Shown: positions 63,244 through 64,000 of the stretch, one piece after another
Layout of the letters: each line of letters opens with the position of its first letter
Position numbering within the stretch: position 1 is the stretch's first letter
DNA from: Paraburkholderia caledonica NBRC 102488
Lineage (GTDB): Bacteria; Pseudomonadota; Gammaproteobacteria; Burkholderiales; Burkholderiaceae
NCBI RefSeq assembly: GCF_000685095.1
Contig: NZ_BAYE01000010.1
Span: forward strand, 163,633 to 227,632
Reading direction: 5' to 3'
DNA length: 64,000 bases
Program-made: the position numbers and the translations under genes
The notes under the pieces: model-generated
The model's input: only the letters and a program-made list of their open reading frames with translations
Told to the model about the DNA's origin: nothing
Databases searched by the model: none

Positions 63244-64000
63244 CCCGGTGGACGACGCAAACGCGCACCCTCACGTTCAGCGGTGCCGCGCTTCCCGAAA
63301 TCGTCGGCGTCGATTACCGCAGCCGGCAACGCATCGAAACCCGTGAGCCGATGCTGACGGTCCGCAGTCTCCGAGGACGCGAGGCGGTGGGCGAGCTGTT
63401 CGAATACATCGTAGAAACCGAGGTCGAAAACCCGGACTTCCTGCAGGACCCGGCGAGTGCCGCGCAGCTCGACCTCGCGAAGATCGTCGGTACATCGGGC
63501 ACCGTCGCGATCCAGGTTGCGGGCATCGGCACTTTCCGCGCCGCCGCGACAGGCGATGCCGGGCGCGTGAACGTCGGTGCCGATATCCGCCATATCAATG
63601 GCGAAATCGTTTCAGCGCGCATCCGGTGCGTTCAGGACCGCGCGGCAGTTTTCGAATTCGTGCTGCGCCCGTTCGTGTGGCGCGCGACGCTGAACTGCGA
63701 TTCGCGCATCTTCCACGGTACCGTCATCGAGGTGCTTGAACAGGTGCTGCAGCCCTATGAGGGCACCGTCGAGTGGCGCATTGGCGGAATGTGGCCCGGC
63801 AGGGGCAAGGCTTATCCGGCGCGCGACATGATCCGGCAGGCGTGGGAATCGGACTGGCAATTTGTCTCCCGTTTAATGGAGGAGTTCGGACTTTTCTACT
63901 GGTGGGAACACCGGAACAACTTTCATTCGCTCGTCATCTCCGACCTGCTGGGTGGTTTCCGTCCACATGGACTGGCCTATGAAACGCTTCGCTATCACAC
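63240..64000 (+). CDS. vgrG: Type VI secretion spike protein VgrG, N-terminal part (3' end outside window)
   Basis: The frame starts MTRWTTQTRTLTFSG and is open to the window end (253 residues). The FEYIVETEV strand, the IVGTSGTVAIQV/RHINGEIVSARI blade, LRPFVWRATLNCDSRIFHGTVIEVLEQVL, and the ESDWQFVSRLMEEFGLFYWWEH region are VgrG (TssI) signatures of the gp27-like part. VgrG trimers form the membrane-puncturing tip of the type VI secretion system. Downstream, outside this window, one would expect the rest of the gp5-like needle and probably effector genes. No other T6SS gene lies in the visible region. Confidence 0.92.
   Translation, partial: MTRWTTQTRTLTFSGAALPEIVGVDYRSRQRIETREPMLTVRSLRGREAVGELFEYIVETEVENPDFLQDPASAAQLDLAKIVGTSGTVAIQVAGIGTFRAAATGDAGRVNVGADIRHINGEIVSARIRCVQDRAAVFEFVLRPFVWRATLNCDSRIFHGTVIEVLEQVLQPYEGTVEWRIGGMWPGRGKAYPARDMIRQAWESDWQFVSRLMEEFGLFYWWEHRNNFHSLVISDLLGGFRPHGLAYETLRYH

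Overview
The window looks like a chromosomal stretch from a high-GC betaproteobacterium of the Burkholderiaceae, most likely Paraburkholderia or Caballeronia. This rests on the strong GC bias at third codon positions, Burkholderia-like protein sequences (UPF0502/YceH, VgrG, AI-2E transporter, UdgX) and AGGAG-type ribosome binding sites. I see no rRNA, tRNA, CRISPR array, insertion sequence, prophage or clear island boundary. The window opens inside a transketolase gene and closes inside a type VI secretion vgrG gene.

Layout. 1-2.7 kb: the 3' part of tkt with a clear terminator, then a lipoprotein of unknown function. 2.9-7.1 kb: a minus-strand operon of an RsbQ-like hydrolase, a PAS/PAS/PAS hybrid histidine kinase and the ZapE ATPase. 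7.2-11.9 kb: a BrkB-like membrane protein, a DNA repair pair (metallo-beta-lactamase exonuclease plus ATP-dependent ligase) and a response regulator. 12.1-17.1 kb: an SDR oxidoreductase and a three-gene molybdenum aldehyde oxidoreductase operon. 17.2-22.7 kb: a PRC-barrel protein, glycogen debranching enzyme GlgX, a DUF2934 protein, an AI-2E transporter with a long soluble C-terminal domain, and a 56-aa FPASDPP protein. 22.8-27.3 kb: a Rieske/AIF-type ferredoxin reductase, a Cache hybrid kinase and a small secreted protein.

27.3-38.4 kb is rich in central carbon metabolism: class I fructose-bisphosphate aldolase, a short NAD-type 6-phosphogluconate dehydrogenase, and the phosphoketolase-acetate kinase operon. 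With the transketolase at the left edge and the sugar efflux pump, these point to pentose and hexose phosphates being diverted to acetyl phosphate and ATP. 38.4-48.1 kb holds a BON protein, an FAD amino acid dehydrogenase behind a tandem glycine riboswitch, a lipocalin, YceH, a SLATT membrane protein, a DszC/SfnB-type flavoprotein, a CelD-type acyltransferase, UdgX, a DUF72 protein and small unknowns.

48.1-52 kb is a four-gene signalling operon: PAS histidine kinase, single-domain receiver, CheC-like phosphatase, and a receiver protein with a degenerate HD-GYP domain. 52.2-56.9 kb carries two divergent GH13 enzymes (alpha-glucosidase and a trehalose synthase-like protein) and a lipoprotein PQQ-type sugar dehydrogenase. 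57-62.6 kb has a KfrA-like coiled-coil protein built of 14-residue repeats, a disordered small protein, and a coupled pair of an EEP phosphodiesterase and a phospholipase D-VTT fusion. The last kilobase is a low-content spacer, a 37-codon ORF overlapping vgrG, and the 5' part of vgrG.

Most start codons were moved from the longest open frame to the one with a ribosome binding site. The best candidates for new biology are the degenerate HD-GYP/CheC operon, the RsbQ-hybrid kinase-ZapE operon, the glycine-riboswitch-controlled amino acid dehydrogenase, the AI-2E transporter with an added Rossmann-like domain, and the PLD-VTT/EEP pair.
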